From assembly GCF_003732225.1 (NCBI RefSeq), contig NZ_MOBJ01000022.1:1-64000 (forward strand): a stretch of DNA of 64,000 bases, in the 5' to 3' direction. Source of the stretch: Pseudomonas brassicacearum (lineage in GTDB: Bacteria; Pseudomonadota; Gammaproteobacteria; Pseudomonadales; Pseudomonadaceae). Shown here piece by piece: positions 18,157-27,119 of this stretch (position 1 is its first letter; every line of letters begins with the position of its first letter). The notes under the pieces are model-generated. The model did no database searches and had not been told where the DNA came from. It saw nothing but the letters and a program-made list of their open reading frames with translations. A program made the position numbers and the translations under genes.

Positions 18157-18246
18157 GTGGGAGCCGAGCTTGCTCGCGATGAGGCCCTGACGGTCGACAT
18201 CAATGCTGACTGTCAGGCCGCCATCGCGAGCAAGCTCGGCTCCTAC
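18157..18246. repeat. REPIN, REP type A variant
   Basis: Two 24-base REP palindromes face each other (gtgggagccgagcttgctcg at the left, complement at the right) with about 42 bases between, forming a long hairpin. It occupies most of the gap between potG and the puuD-like gene (18072-18404); nothing else was seen there. Confidence 0.8.
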
Positions 18247-18404
18247 AGGGTTACCCGCGTCGGTCGGGCTAATTCGGCGCCGCCGTCCTGGCTGCCTGGT
18301 CGTACTTGTTGTTATTGCGGTTTGTTGTTTTCGTGAGTCACGGATGCGCAAGGGCGCGCCCGCCAGACTCACGGGGGCAGTAAATTGATAAATCGAGTGT
18401 TAAG

Positions 18405-19181
18405 TCAGCGCGTATTACGCAGCGCCGCCCGTTGTCGGCACGCGTCGCCGAACGCCTGGAAAATACTCAAGTAGGGAGGGTTGGCCAGGACCTGCCATTC
18501 CGGGTGCCATTGCACGCCGAGGGCGAAGGCCTTGCTGTGTTCGACATGCCCTCTATCAACAGAGAAGGCCTCGATCAGGCCGTCGTCTGCGATGGCCTCG
18601 GCGCGCAGGCCGGGGGCAAGTCGGTCGATGCCTTGGCTGTGAATCGAATTGACCTGGAACACCGGCGGCAATGCCAGCGCCTGGAACACACCGCCCGGTT
18701 GCACGTTGACCGCATGAGCCGGCGCGTACTGCATCGCCAGATCCGGATGATCTGCTTCCCGGTGATCAAGCATGCCGGGCAGTTCGTGAACCTTCTGATG
18801 AAGGCTGCCACCGAACGCCACATTCATTTCCTGAAAACCGCGGCAGATACCGAGCACCGGAACGCCGGCGGCAATCGCTGCACGCAATAAGGGAAGGGTG
18901 GTGCTGTCCCGGGCAGGATCGTGATCCGTGCCGGGTGCGCTGGCGGGGCCTTGATAGTGGAAGGGTTCCACATTCGACGGCGAGCCGGTCAGCAGCAAAC
19001 CGTCGAGATTCGCGAGTAGCTCATCTATTTCGGTCAGATCGCCTAAGGAAGGAATGACCACCGGCAACCCCAAAGCCGCGACGCTGACAGCACGCAAGTA
19101 CTTGTCGCCGCTGACGTGGTAGGGGTGCAGGCCAATCTGTTTGACGCACGCAGTAACGCCGATCAATGGCTTGAGTGCCAT
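18405..19181 (-). CDS. puuD: Gamma-glutamyl-GABA hydrolase (class I glutamine amidotransferase fold)
   Basis: The 258-residue enzyme of the peptidase C26 family releases GABA from gamma-glutamyl-GABA, the last step of the gamma-glutamylated putrescine route. The nucleophile is Cys113 in VLGICRGFQEMN, with His and Glu in GVQWHPEW, and the oxyanion-type motif LLLTGSPSNVEP is present. The ATG at 19181 is preceded by GAGGTGAT; a GTG three codons earlier overlaps that site and is less likely. It is transcribed divergently from the gamma-glutamylputrescine synthetase gene across a 280-base promoter region. Confidence 0.92.
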   Translation of the reverse strand: MALKPLIGVTACVKQIGLHPYHVSGDKYLRAVSVAALGLPVVIPSLGDLTEIDELLANLDGLLLTGSPSNVEPFHYQGPASAPGTDHDPARDSTTLPLLRAAIAAGVPVLGICRGFQEMNVAFGGSLHQKVHELPGMLDHREADHPDLAMQYAPAHAVNVQPGGVFQALALPPVFQVNSIHSQGIDRLAPGLRAEAIADDGLIEAFSVDRGHVEHSKAFALGVQWHPEWQVLANPPYLSIFQAFGDACRQRAALRNTR

Positions 19182-19461
19182 TTTTATCACCTCGAAGTTT
19201 CACACTTGAACGAGCTTTTCCGGAGCTTAGCCTCGTTGATTTTAATTAACAACTCTCATGTAAAAAATTCTCAACGCCGTACGTCCGATGTTCAGGGTTT
19301 TTGCTCGCTAAAAGGCTGGTGTGGCGCTCTCGTGCCCTGAAAAGGCCCGAAAAATAACGCTGAAAGGTCAAGTGTTCGCTATTGACTTCACTTTGCCTTT
19401 CGGATTGACTGGGCTCGTGAAAGTGCGGTGAACATAATAATTAACAGCTAATAGGTGCATC
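19182..19461. promoter_or_regulatory. Divergent promoter region puuD / puuA
   Basis: The 280-base AT-richer gap serves both directions. It contains TTGACT-like elements near 19381 and 19403 and similar short motifs (cacttgaac near 19201 and its near complement at about 19370) that could be PuuR half sites. No operator could be fixed with confidence. Confidence 0.35.
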
Positions 19462-20838
19462 ATGTCGGTCCCTCTGCGTGCCGTTCAACTCAACGAAGCA
19501 AACGCATTCCTTAAGAAATATCCTGAGGTTTTGTACGTCGACCTTCTGATTGCGGATATGAACGGTGTGGTGCGCGGCAAGCGCATCGAGCGCACCAGTC
19601 TTCATAAGGTTTACGAAAAAGGCATTAACCTGCCGGCATCACTGTTCGCTCTGGACATCAACGGTTCCACGGTGGAAAGCACCGGCCTGGGTCTGGACAT
19701 CGGTGACTCCGACCGAATCTGCTACCCGATTCCCGGCACCCTGAGCATCGAGCCTTGGCAGAAGCGCCCCACCGCGCAACTGTTGATGACCATGCACGAA
19801 CTCGAAGGCCAGCCGTTCTTCGCCGACCCGCGTGAAGTGCTGGCCAATGTGGTGCGCAAGTTCGACGAGATGGGCCTGACCATCTGCGCCGCGTTCGAGC
19901 TGGAGTTCTACCTGATCGACCAGGACAACGTGAACGGTCGTCCGCAGTCGCCACGCTCGCCGGTCTCCGGCAAGCGTCCGATGTCGACCCAGGTGTACCT
20001 GATTGACGACCTCGACGAATACGTCGACTGCCTGCAAGACATCCTCGAAGGCGCGAAAGAGCAGGGCATTCCAGCTGACGCTATCGTCAAGGAAAGTGCG
20101 CCGGCGCAGTTCGAAGTGAACCTGCACCACGTCTCCGACCCGATCAAGGCCTGCGATTACGCGGTACTGCTCAAGCGTCTGGTGAAGAACATCGCCTACG
20201 ACCATGAGATGGACACCACCTTCATGGCCAAGCCGTATCCGGGCCAGGCGGGCAACGGTCTGCATGTACACATTTCGATTCTCGACAAAGAAGGCAACAA
20301 CATCTTTGCCAGCGAGGATCCCGAGCAGAACGCCGCATTGCGTCACGCGATCGGCGGTGTGCTCGAGACCCTGCCGGCGCAGATGGCGTTCCTCTGCCCG
20401 AACGTCAACTCGTACCGTCGTTTCGGTGCACAGTTCTACGTGCCGAACTCGCCGAGCTGGGGCATCGACAACCGCACCGTTGCGGTCCGTGTGCCAACCG
20501 GTTCTGCTGACTCCGTGCGCATCGAACACCGGGTTGCCGGCGCCGATGCCAACCCGTACCTGCTGATGGCCTCGGTGCTGGCCGGTATTCACCACGGCCT
20601 GACCAACGAAATCGAGCCGGGCCCACCGGTCGAAGGCAACAGCTACGAGCAGAACGAACAGAGCCTGCCGAACAACCTGCGCGATGCACTGCGCGAGCTG
20701 GACGACAGCGAAGTCATGGCCAAGTACATCGACCCGCTGTACATCGACGTGTTCGTGGCGTGCAAGGAAAGCGAGCTGGCCGAGTTCGAGAACTCCATCT
20801 CGGACCTTGAGTACAACTGGTACTTGCACACGGTCTGA
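19462..20838 (+). CDS. puuA: Gamma-glutamylputrescine synthetase (glutamine synthetase family)
   Basis: The 458-residue protein is a glutamine synthetase homologue that ligates glutamate to putrescine using ATP. Family motifs include the beta-grasp N-terminal domain, AAFELEFYLID (metal-binding Glu), FMAKPYPGQAGNGLHVHISI, and YRRFGAQFYVPNSPSWGIDNR. The PuuA/SpuI-type hallmark is the context: the next two plus-strand genes encode the dehydrogenase and oxidase of the same route. Start ATG with AGGTG nearby. Function is well supported by neighbours; related GS-like proteins can also accept spermidine or other amines. Confidence 0.92.
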   Translation: MSVPLRAVQLNEANAFLKKYPEVLYVDLLIADMNGVVRGKRIERTSLHKVYEKGINLPASLFALDINGSTVESTGLGLDIGDSDRICYPIPGTLSIEPWQKRPTAQLLMTMHELEGQPFFADPREVLANVVRKFDEMGLTICAAFELEFYLIDQDNVNGRPQSPRSPVSGKRPMSTQVYLIDDLDEYVDCLQDILEGAKEQGIPADAIVKESAPAQFEVNLHHVSDPIKACDYAVLLKRLVKNIAYDHEMDTTFMAKPYPGQAGNGLHVHISILDKEGNNIFASEDPEQNAALRHAIGGVLETLPAQMAFLCPNVNSYRRFGAQFYVPNSPSWGIDNRTVAVRVPTGSADSVRIEHRVAGADANPYLLMASVLAGIHHGLTNEIEPGPPVEGNSYEQNEQSLPNNLRDALRELDDSEVMAKYIDPLYIDVFVACKESELAEFENSISDLEYNWYLHTV

Positions 20839-20919
20839 TTGGCTAAAGCCCGTCATTTAAGGTGAAAAACCTGCGAGATTGGTGATGTACACAGAGCATG
20901 TGTCCACCGCCAATCCCCT

Positions 20920-21007
20920 GTGGGAGCGAGCTTGCTCGCGATAGCGGTGGATCAGTCGCCATCAATGCTGAAAGTGATGGCCCCATCGCGAGCAAGCTCG
21001 CTCCCAC
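20920..21007. repeat. REPIN, REP type A
   Basis: Two 23-base palindromes (gtgggagcgagcttgctcgc and complement) face each other around about 42 bases. It lies between puuA and puuC, so transcripts crossing it would fold into a long stem. Confidence 0.88.
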
Positions 21008-21085
21008 AGTGACCGCAGTTTTCTGATCCTTAACCGACAGGCCTTAGTCCGACGACTACCTATTTCTCTGCGTTGAGTCACTTCA

Positions 21086-22576
21086 ATGGCAATTACTCGC
21101 AGCGACTGGGAGCAACGCTTCCAGTCCTTAACAATCGAAGGTCGGGCATTCATTGACGGCCAATACTGCTCGGCACTCAGCCGCGACACCTTTGAATGCA
21201 TGAGCCCGGTGGACGGCCGCTTTCTGGCGAACGTCGCCAGCACCGACGAAGCCGACGCGAATGCGGCGGTGTTGGTTGCGCGCCGCACGTTCGAATCCGG
21301 CGTCTGGGCCAAACTGGCCCCGGCCGAGCGCAAGCGCATCCTGATTCGTTTCGCCGATCTGATTCTGGCGAACCAGGAAGAGCTGGCGCTGCTGGAAACC
21401 CTCGACATGGGCAAGCCGATCAGCGACTCCATGGCCATCGACATTCCGGCGACCGCCAACGCGATCCGCTGGAACGCCGAAGCCATTGACAAGATCTACG
21501 ACGAAGTCGCCGCCACGCCTCACGATCAGTTGGGCCTGGTGACTCGCGAACCGACAGGCGTGGTCGCGGCCATCGTGCCGTGGAACTTCCCGTTGATCAT
21601 GGCCAGCTGGAAGTTCGCCCCGGCCCTGGCGGCGGGTAACTCGTTCATCCTCAAGCCTTCGGAAAAATCGCCGCTGACGGCGATCCGCATCGCTCAACTG
21701 GCGATGGACGCCGGCATCCCGAAAGGCGTGTTCAACGTCCTGCCGGGCTTCGGTCACACCGTCGGCAAGGCGCTGGCGTTGCACATGGACGTCGACGTTC
21801 TGGCCTTCACCGGCTCGACGGCGATTGCCAAGCAACTGCTGATCTACGCCGGGCAAAGCAACATGAAGCGCGTTTGGCTCGAGGCTGGTGGGAAGAGTCC
21901 GAACGTGGTGTTCGCCGACGCGCCGGATTTGCGCGCGGCAGCACAAGCGGCGGCCAGTGCGATTGCCTTCAACCAGGGCGAAGTCTGCACCGCCGGTTCG
22001 CGTTTGCTGGTGGAACGTTCGATTCGCGAGCAGTTCATTCCGCTGTTGGTGGAAGCACTACAAGCCTGGAAACCGGGGCATGCCCTGGACCCGGCGACCA
22101 CCGTCGGCGCGGTCGTCGATCAACGCCAACTGGACAACGTGCTGCGCTACATCAGCATCGGCAAAGAGCAGGGCGCCCAACTGATCGCGGGCGGCAGCCG
22201 CACCCTCGAAGACACCGGTGGCCTGTACGTGGAGCCGGCGATTTTCGACGGCGTGACCAACGCCATGACCATCGCCCGGGAAGAAATCTTCGGCCCGGTG
22301 CTGTCGCTGATCACCTTCGACACGGCTGAAGAAGCATTGGCGATTGCCAACGACAGCATCTTCGGTCTGGCCGCCGGTGTCTGGACCAGCAACCTGAGCA
22401 AGGCCCACACCTTCGCTCGCGGCTTGCGCGCCGGCAGCGTCTGGGTCAACCAGTACGACGGTGGCGACATGACTGCACCGTTTGGCGGGTTCAAGCAGTC
22501 GGGTAACGGTCGGGACAAATCGCTGCATGCGTTCGATAAATACACCGAACTCAAAGCGACCTGGATCAAGCTCTAA
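21086..22576 (+). CDS. puuC: Gamma-glutamyl-gamma-aminobutyraldehyde dehydrogenase
   Basis: The 496-residue NAD(P)-dependent aldehyde dehydrogenase has the cofactor motif IVPWNFPLIMASWKFAPALA, FTGSTAIAKQL, the general base Glu in WLEAGGKSPN (about residue 267) and the catalytic Cys301 in NQGEVCTAGSR. It oxidises the aldehyde formed by PuuB to gamma-glutamyl-GABA. It lies between the synthetase and oxidase genes; the gap to puuB is 52 bases. Substrate assignment rests on the operon, since the family is broad. Confidence 0.92.
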   Translation: MAITRSDWEQRFQSLTIEGRAFIDGQYCSALSRDTFECMSPVDGRFLANVASTDEADANAAVLVARRTFESGVWAKLAPAERKRILIRFADLILANQEELALLETLDMGKPISDSMAIDIPATANAIRWNAEAIDKIYDEVAATPHDQLGLVTREPTGVVAAIVPWNFPLIMASWKFAPALAAGNSFILKPSEKSPLTAIRIAQLAMDAGIPKGVFNVLPGFGHTVGKALALHMDVDVLAFTGSTAIAKQLLIYAGQSNMKRVWLEAGGKSPNVVFADAPDLRAAAQAAASAIAFNQGEVCTAGSRLLVERSIREQFIPLLVEALQAWKPGHALDPATTVGAVVDQRQLDNVLRYISIGKEQGAQLIAGGSRTLEDTGGLYVEPAIFDGVTNAMTIAREEIFGPVLSLITFDTAEEALAIANDSIFGLAAGVWTSNLSKAHTFARGLRAGSVWVNQYDGGDMTAPFGGFKQSGNGRDKSLHAFDKYTELKATWIKL

Positions 22577-22628
22577 CACTTTTACAGCGGCGGTCGCAGG
22601 CGTGTGCCTGCGGCCATCGGAGAAATGT

Positions 22629-23927
22629 ATGAAACAAAGCTCTGTTAAACAAAATCATGTAAACAGCTACTACGCCGCGACCCGCAACGAGACTATCGAT
22701 TTTCCGGTGCTCGAAGGACTGGTCGAGTGCGATGTCTGCGTCATCGGCGCGGGCTACACCGGTTTGTCGTCGGCCCTGTTCCTCAGTGAGGCGGGCTACA
22801 GCGTTACCGTGCTGGAAGCCGCCAAAGTCGGCTACGGCGCCAGCGGTCGCAACGGCGGTCAACTGGTCAACTCCTACAGCCGCGACGTCGATGTCATCGA
22901 ACAGCGTTATGGCGACAAGACTGCCGAAGTACTGGGCAGCATGATCTTCGAAGGCGCGGACATCATCCGTTCGCGCATCAAGCAATACGACATCAAGTGC
23001 GACTACAAACCCGGCGGTATTTTCGCGGCGCTGAACAAGAAGCAGCTCAAAGGCCTGGCCGAGCAGAAAAGCAGCTGGGAGCGTTACGGCAACAAGAACC
23101 TGAGAATGCTTGACGCCAAGGACATCGCCAAAGAAGTCGGCTCGGACAACTACGTCGGCGGCCTGCTGGACATGCAGGGCGGCCACATTCACCCGCTGAA
23201 CCTGGCACTCGGTGAAGCCTCGGCCATCATCGGCCTGGGCGGCAAGATCTACGAGCAATCGGCAGCGGTGGAAATCACCTACGGCGAGCCGATCACCGTG
23301 CGCACCGCCAAAGGCGTGGTGCGGGCCAAATACCTGCTGATCGCCGGCAACGCCTATTTGCCTCAGGACCTCGACAACCGCGTCACCCGCAAGAGCATGC
23401 CCTGCGGTTCGCAAATCGTGGTCACCGAGCCCTTGTCGGCCAAAGTCGCCAAGAGCCTGATCACCAACAACTACTGCGTCGAAGACTGCAACTACCTGCT
23501 CGACTACTACCGCCTGACCGCCGATAACCGCCTGCTCTACGGTGGCGGTGTGGTCTACGGCGCCCGCGAACCGGATGACATCGAGCAACTGATCAAGCCG
23601 AAAATCCTCAAGACCTTCCCGCAGTTGAAGGACGTGAAGATCGACTACCGCTGGACCGGCAACTTCCTGCTGACCATGTCACGCATGCCGCAATTCGGCC
23701 GTATCGAGAAAAACGCCTACTACATGCAGGGCTACAGCGGCCACGGCGTCACCTGCTCGCACCTGGCCGGCAAGCTGATCTCGGAAATGATCCGCGGCGA
23801 CGCTGAACGCTTCGATGCCTTCGCCTCGTTGCCGCACATGCCCATGTTCGGCGGCCGCACCTTCCAGGCCCCGCTGACCGCCATGGGCGCCGTGTACTAC
23901 GCCATGCGTGACCGCTTCGGTATCTAA
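22629..23927 (+). CDS. puuB: Gamma-glutamylputrescine oxidase (FAD)
   Basis: The 432-residue flavoprotein of the DAO/DadA family begins with an FAD-binding Rossmann motif (CDVCVIGAGYTGLSSALFLSEAG) and GASGRNGGQLVNSY, and ends with GYSGHGVTCSHLAGKLISE, typical of PuuB/OrdL. It oxidises gamma-glutamylputrescine to the aldehyde, releasing ammonia and peroxide. The ATG at 22629 is preceded by GGAG; the longer open frame upstream overlaps puuC and is not protein-like. Confidence 0.93.
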   Translation: MKQSSVKQNHVNSYYAATRNETIDFPVLEGLVECDVCVIGAGYTGLSSALFLSEAGYSVTVLEAAKVGYGASGRNGGQLVNSYSRDVDVIEQRYGDKTAEVLGSMIFEGADIIRSRIKQYDIKCDYKPGGIFAALNKKQLKGLAEQKSSWERYGNKNLRMLDAKDIAKEVGSDNYVGGLLDMQGGHIHPLNLALGEASAIIGLGGKIYEQSAAVEITYGEPITVRTAKGVVRAKYLLIAGNAYLPQDLDNRVTRKSMPCGSQIVVTEPLSAKVAKSLITNNYCVEDCNYLLDYYRLTADNRLLYGGGVVYGAREPDDIEQLIKPKILKTFPQLKDVKIDYRWTGNFLLTMSRMPQFGRIEKNAYYMQGYSGHGVTCSHLAGKLISEMIRGDAERFDAFASLPHMPMFGGRTFQAPLTAMGAVYYAMRDRFGI

Positions 23928-23976
23928 ACGATGTGCTGATAGGTATCTACACATCTTTGATGACCGCTGATAACCC

Positions 23977-24089
23977 GTAGGAGCTGCCGAAGGCTGCGAT
24001 CTGTTGATCTTGATCTTGATCCTGATCTTCGGCGGCTTCATGGACGCCAAAACCAAGATCAAAAGATCGCAGCCTTCGGCAGCTCCTAC
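23977..24089. repeat. REPIN, REP type B
   Basis: Two 25-base palindromes (gtaggagctgccgaaggctg at the left, complement at the right) enclose about 63 bases that contain short gatctt/gatcct repeats. It lies between puuB and puuR. Confidence 0.85.
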
Positions 24090-24275
24090 AGGGCTGGCAG
24101 CAGGCCCAACGGCCTTTTTACCCAGCCGTTTATCGAAGCTGCTGAGCAACACGAACAAACGTGATTTAATACCCGCCTTTCACGTTTCTGGGACAGGGAA
24201 GCGGTGTTTTTCGCGGCCAAAAGTCGCCCGCCATCCACCCCCATAACCCTTAAGTATTTCTCGCATAAGGCTGTC

Positions 24276-24824
24276 ATGGACACGGGCTCACGACTCAAAT
24301 TAGTACGCGAAAGCTACAAACTGTCCCAGCGCGAGCTGGCCCGTCGTAGCGGCGTCACCAATGCCACCATCTCCCTGATCGAACAGAATCGCGTCAGTCC
24401 CTCCGTCAGTTCCCTGAAAAAACTCCTCGAAAGCATTCCCATGTCTTTGGCGGACTTCTTCACCTTCGATCAACCGCCCCAAGAGCACAAATACGTTTTC
24501 CGTGCCAACGAGCAGCCCGACCTGGGCCGTGATGGCCTGCGGTTGCTGCTGATTGGCGCGTCGGTGCCGAGCCGGCAGATGCGGCTGTTGCGCGAGCAAT
24601 ACGCGCCGGGTGCCAGTTCGGGCGAGGAGCCGATTGTGCATGTGGAAGGGGAGGAGTGTGGGCTTGTTACCCGTGGCACGGTTGAGTTGACCGTGGATGG
24701 GCAGGTTAGTGTGTTGAATGCCGGGGATGGGTATTACTTTCCGACGACGCTGCCGCATCGGTTTCGGAATATTGGGCAGGATGAGGCTGAAATCATCAGC
24801 GCCAACACCCCTGCGAACTTCTGA
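24276..24824 (+). CDS. puuR: PuuR-like repressor (HTH-cupin)
   Basis: The 182-residue protein has an N-terminal HTH_XRE domain (residues 6-62, LKLVRESYKLSQRELARRSGVTNATISLIEQN) and a C-terminal cupin domain (about residues 110-178, VEGEECGLVTRGTVELTVDG and YYFPTTLPHRFRNIG). Length and order match PuuR, which represses putrescine-degradation genes and is relieved by putrescine. It follows the puu genes on the same strand, 349 bases after puuB, and so probably has its own promoter. The start at 24276 is chosen because the domain begins immediately after it. Confidence 0.9.
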   Translation: MDTGSRLKLVRESYKLSQRELARRSGVTNATISLIEQNRVSPSVSSLKKLLESIPMSLADFFTFDQPPQEHKYVFRANEQPDLGRDGLRLLLIGASVPSRQMRLLREQYAPGASSGEEPIVHVEGEECGLVTRGTVELTVDGQVSVLNAGDGYYFPTTLPHRFRNIGQDEAEIISANTPANF

Positions 24825-24843
24825 TCTCTAAAATGGACGCCGA

Positions 24844-24873
24844 CCTGTAGCAGTCTTTGGCAGTTGCTACAGG
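24844..24873. repeat. Small palindrome after puuR
   Basis: CCTGTAGCA and its exact complement TGCTACAGG flank 12 bases, 20 bases after the puuR stop. It may be a degenerate single REP or a weak terminator. The rest of 24825-25051 shows nothing further. Confidence 0.5.
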
Positions 24874-25051
24874 CATTCTTCACAGTAAATGGACTTTACT
24901 TCATGACCACGCAACGCATCCGCCCCCTCGCACGTCGCGTTGTTAGACTGATGTCCGGAATCAAAAAATAAATCTGTCCACTTTGTTGTGCAACAAATAC
25001 CCACTTTCGGTTGTGAATGATTAACTGCTCTGTTTGTCACAGAGATAGAAA

Positions 25052-25870
25052 CTACGAAGCCTGTAACAGGCTATCTGTGATTATTCCCGAAAAAATCGTC
25101 TCGACCGGTCCGGTCAGAAAGACAGGTCCCACACCGTCCCATTGAACCGTTACCGTTCCGCCATCACATTCAACTTCAACGGAATTGTCTAACAAGCCAC
25201 GACGGATTCCGTTAACAGCGGCGCCACAAGAGCAGGAGCCTGAACCAAGCGGAATACCGCCCCAGCGCTCCCAAATGCGCAATCGAATGTGTTTTCGGTC
25301 AATGATCTGGACGAAATGCACGTTCGTCCTGAGGGGAAATAGGGGATTGGTTTCAATTGTCGGTCCAATTGTCGCTATGTCAACGGCTGTTAGGTCATCC
25401 ACAAAATAGGTGCAGTGCGGATTTCCCATGCTGCAAGCTGTTGGGTCACCAGCAAGTGGCAAAACAGCGGTATCCATTTCCAGAGCCAGAGGAATGTCAG
25501 ACCAACCGAAAAACGGCTCTCCCATGTTGACCGAAATTGCGCCGGTTGAGGTTCGCTCGCACGTCAGTAGACCACGGTTGGTTCGGAGTGCTATCGAAGT
25601 AATATCTGATTCGCGCATCAGCATATCCGCGGCACCCCGCGTTGCGCTGCCACAAGTGTCCAGCGTGGAGCCATCTGCATTCCAAAACATCAAGCGCGCA
25701 TCTGCATCATCGCAATCGAGCACCACTGCGAGCTGATTGAATCCGACTCCTCGGTTCCGATCACTCATTCGCCGAGCCATGTTACTTGTCATTGGATTGG
25801 ACGAGTTTCGCGAGTCCACGATAACGAAGTCATCGCCATTGGCGTGCATTTTATGAAAACTCAGCGGCAT
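25052..25870 (-). CDS. Diaminopimelate epimerase-like protein with an altered active site
   Basis: The 272-residue protein has the two-domain DapF fold, with FHKMHANGDDFVIVD at the start, NADGSTLDTCGSATRG (Cys73, position as in classical DapF) and MGNPHCTYFV. The second catalytic cysteine region, normally ACGTG/ACGSG, reads LGSGSCSC: Ser210 stands where Cys is expected, with Cys213 and Cys215 close by, and the preceding GET is replaced by GIP. The enzyme may act on another amino acid or use a different pair of bases. The start at 25870 has AGGG upstream. Base composition is visibly more AT-rich than neighbours, which suggests transfer. Confidence 0.8.
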   Translation of the reverse strand: MPLSFHKMHANGDDFVIVDSRNSSNPMTSNMARRMSDRNRGVGFNQLAVVLDCDDADARLMFWNADGSTLDTCGSATRGAADMLMRESDITSIALRTNRGLLTCERTSTGAISVNMGEPFFGWSDIPLALEMDTAVLPLAGDPTACSMGNPHCTYFVDDLTAVDIATIGPTIETNPLFPLRTNVHFVQIIDRKHIRLRIWERWGGIPLGSGSCSCGAAVNGIRRGLLDNSVEVECDGGTVTVQWDGVGPVFLTGPVETIFSGIITDSLLQAS

Positions 25871-26092
25871 TGATAGACCCTGGCGACGAGACATATGTGA
25901 ATTGACGTTTAAAGGCGATCTAGCCCCGTTCGTACAGTTTATGCAAGCTGTGTGAACGCTCGAGAGGCAGATGTGAGCGAAAAGGGGACACCCATTGTTT
26001 GTGAGCAACTCCTGTTGGCTCTATGACCGAAAAGAATAGTCACGATATTCGATTGCGGTTAAGCGCCATCCCGTGCCGACTCGTCGCCCGAA

Positions 26093-26995
26093 TCAAACCA
26101 GATTGGGCCGCAACTCGTGCACCAGATCAATCAGTGCGCGCAATCGCGCCGGCACGAAGCGATGACCCGAGTAATAAAGCCTCAACCCGCCAAACGACGG
26201 GCACCACGGCATCAGCACCGGCACCAGGGCGCCGCTTGCCAGTTCTTCCTGGATGAACCACTCGGAAATGAAACCGATGCCAAGGCCCAACAACACGGCC
26301 TGTTTGATGGCCAGCAACTCGTTGAACGCGAAGCGCACCGGCAGATCCATCGGCAACTTCTGGCCGTCGCGCTCCAGTTCCCAATGGTAGAGGCCACCGT
26401 GGGCCATGCGCATGCCGATGCTCTGATGGGTGAGCAGGTCTCGCGGGTGCTCGGGCACGCCGTGGCGTTCGAGATACTCGGGCGTTGCCACCACAAGCAT
26501 CCGGATGTCATCTGACAGCGCCACGGCAATCATGTCTTGCGGTACGGACTCTGCCAGGCGAATCCCGGCGTCGAAGCCCCCGGCGACGATGTCGACCATG
26601 CTTGATTCGCTGACGATGTCGATGCGCACCTCGGGATAGCGCTGAGCGTACTGCTTGAACAGCGGCTCCAGCAGTAGGTAGGCCGCGCCATGCGGTGCAT
26701 TGATGCGCAGTGTGCCGCTGGGTTCGTCGGGGCCGACGCTGGCCTCTTCGCCGGCACTTTTGATCTGCGCCAATGCAGGGGCAATGCGCTCCACATAGCG
26801 TTGCCCGATGTCGGTGAGGGCAACGCTGCGCGTGGAGCGATTGAACAGGCGCACCTTCAGGCGCGCTTCCAGGCCGGCCACCGCGCTGCTGACGGCGGTG
26901 GTGGACATGCCCAATTCCTGTGCCGCACCACGAAAACTGCTGCGGCGCGCAACGGCCAGAACCACTTCCAGCTCGGTCATTCCTGTTCTGTGCAT
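26093..26995 (-). CDS. LysR-family regulator
   Basis: The 300-residue protein has an N-terminal winged HTH (MTELEVVLAVARRSSFRGAAQELGMSTTAVSSAVAGLE) and a LysR substrate-binding domain (PSGTLRINAP to the end). It is of the CrgA/DsdC-like group with the NRSTRSVALTDIGQRYVERI linker. The start at 26995 is preceded by AGGA. It is divergent from an aldehyde dehydrogenase gene (125 bases between), the usual arrangement for a LysR protein and its target. Confidence 0.9.
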   Translation of the reverse strand: MHRTGMTELEVVLAVARRSSFRGAAQELGMSTTAVSSAVAGLEARLKVRLFNRSTRSVALTDIGQRYVERIAPALAQIKSAGEEASVGPDEPSGTLRINAPHGAAYLLLEPLFKQYAQRYPEVRIDIVSESSMVDIVAGGFDAGIRLAESVPQDMIAVALSDDIRMLVVATPEYLERHGVPEHPRDLLTHQSIGMRMAHGGLYHWELERDGQKLPMDLPVRFAFNELLAIKQAVLLGLGIGFISEWFIQEELASGALVPVLMPWCPSFGGLRLYYSGHRFVPARLRALIDLVHELRPNLV

Positions 26996-27119
26996 GGAGT
27001 GTCCTGAAAATGCGGATGCTTCATAAGCCAAAGGATAGCTTATCGGAACAATGAACCCTTCTTAGACTTAGCTTCACAGAGGCTCGATTCAGGCGAGTCA
27101 TTTTGAACGAGGAGTCGCC

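Noticed and set aside
19639..20856. Minus-strand frame of 405 codons
   Set aside because: It is antisense to puuA, whose glutamine-synthetase motifs are unambiguous.
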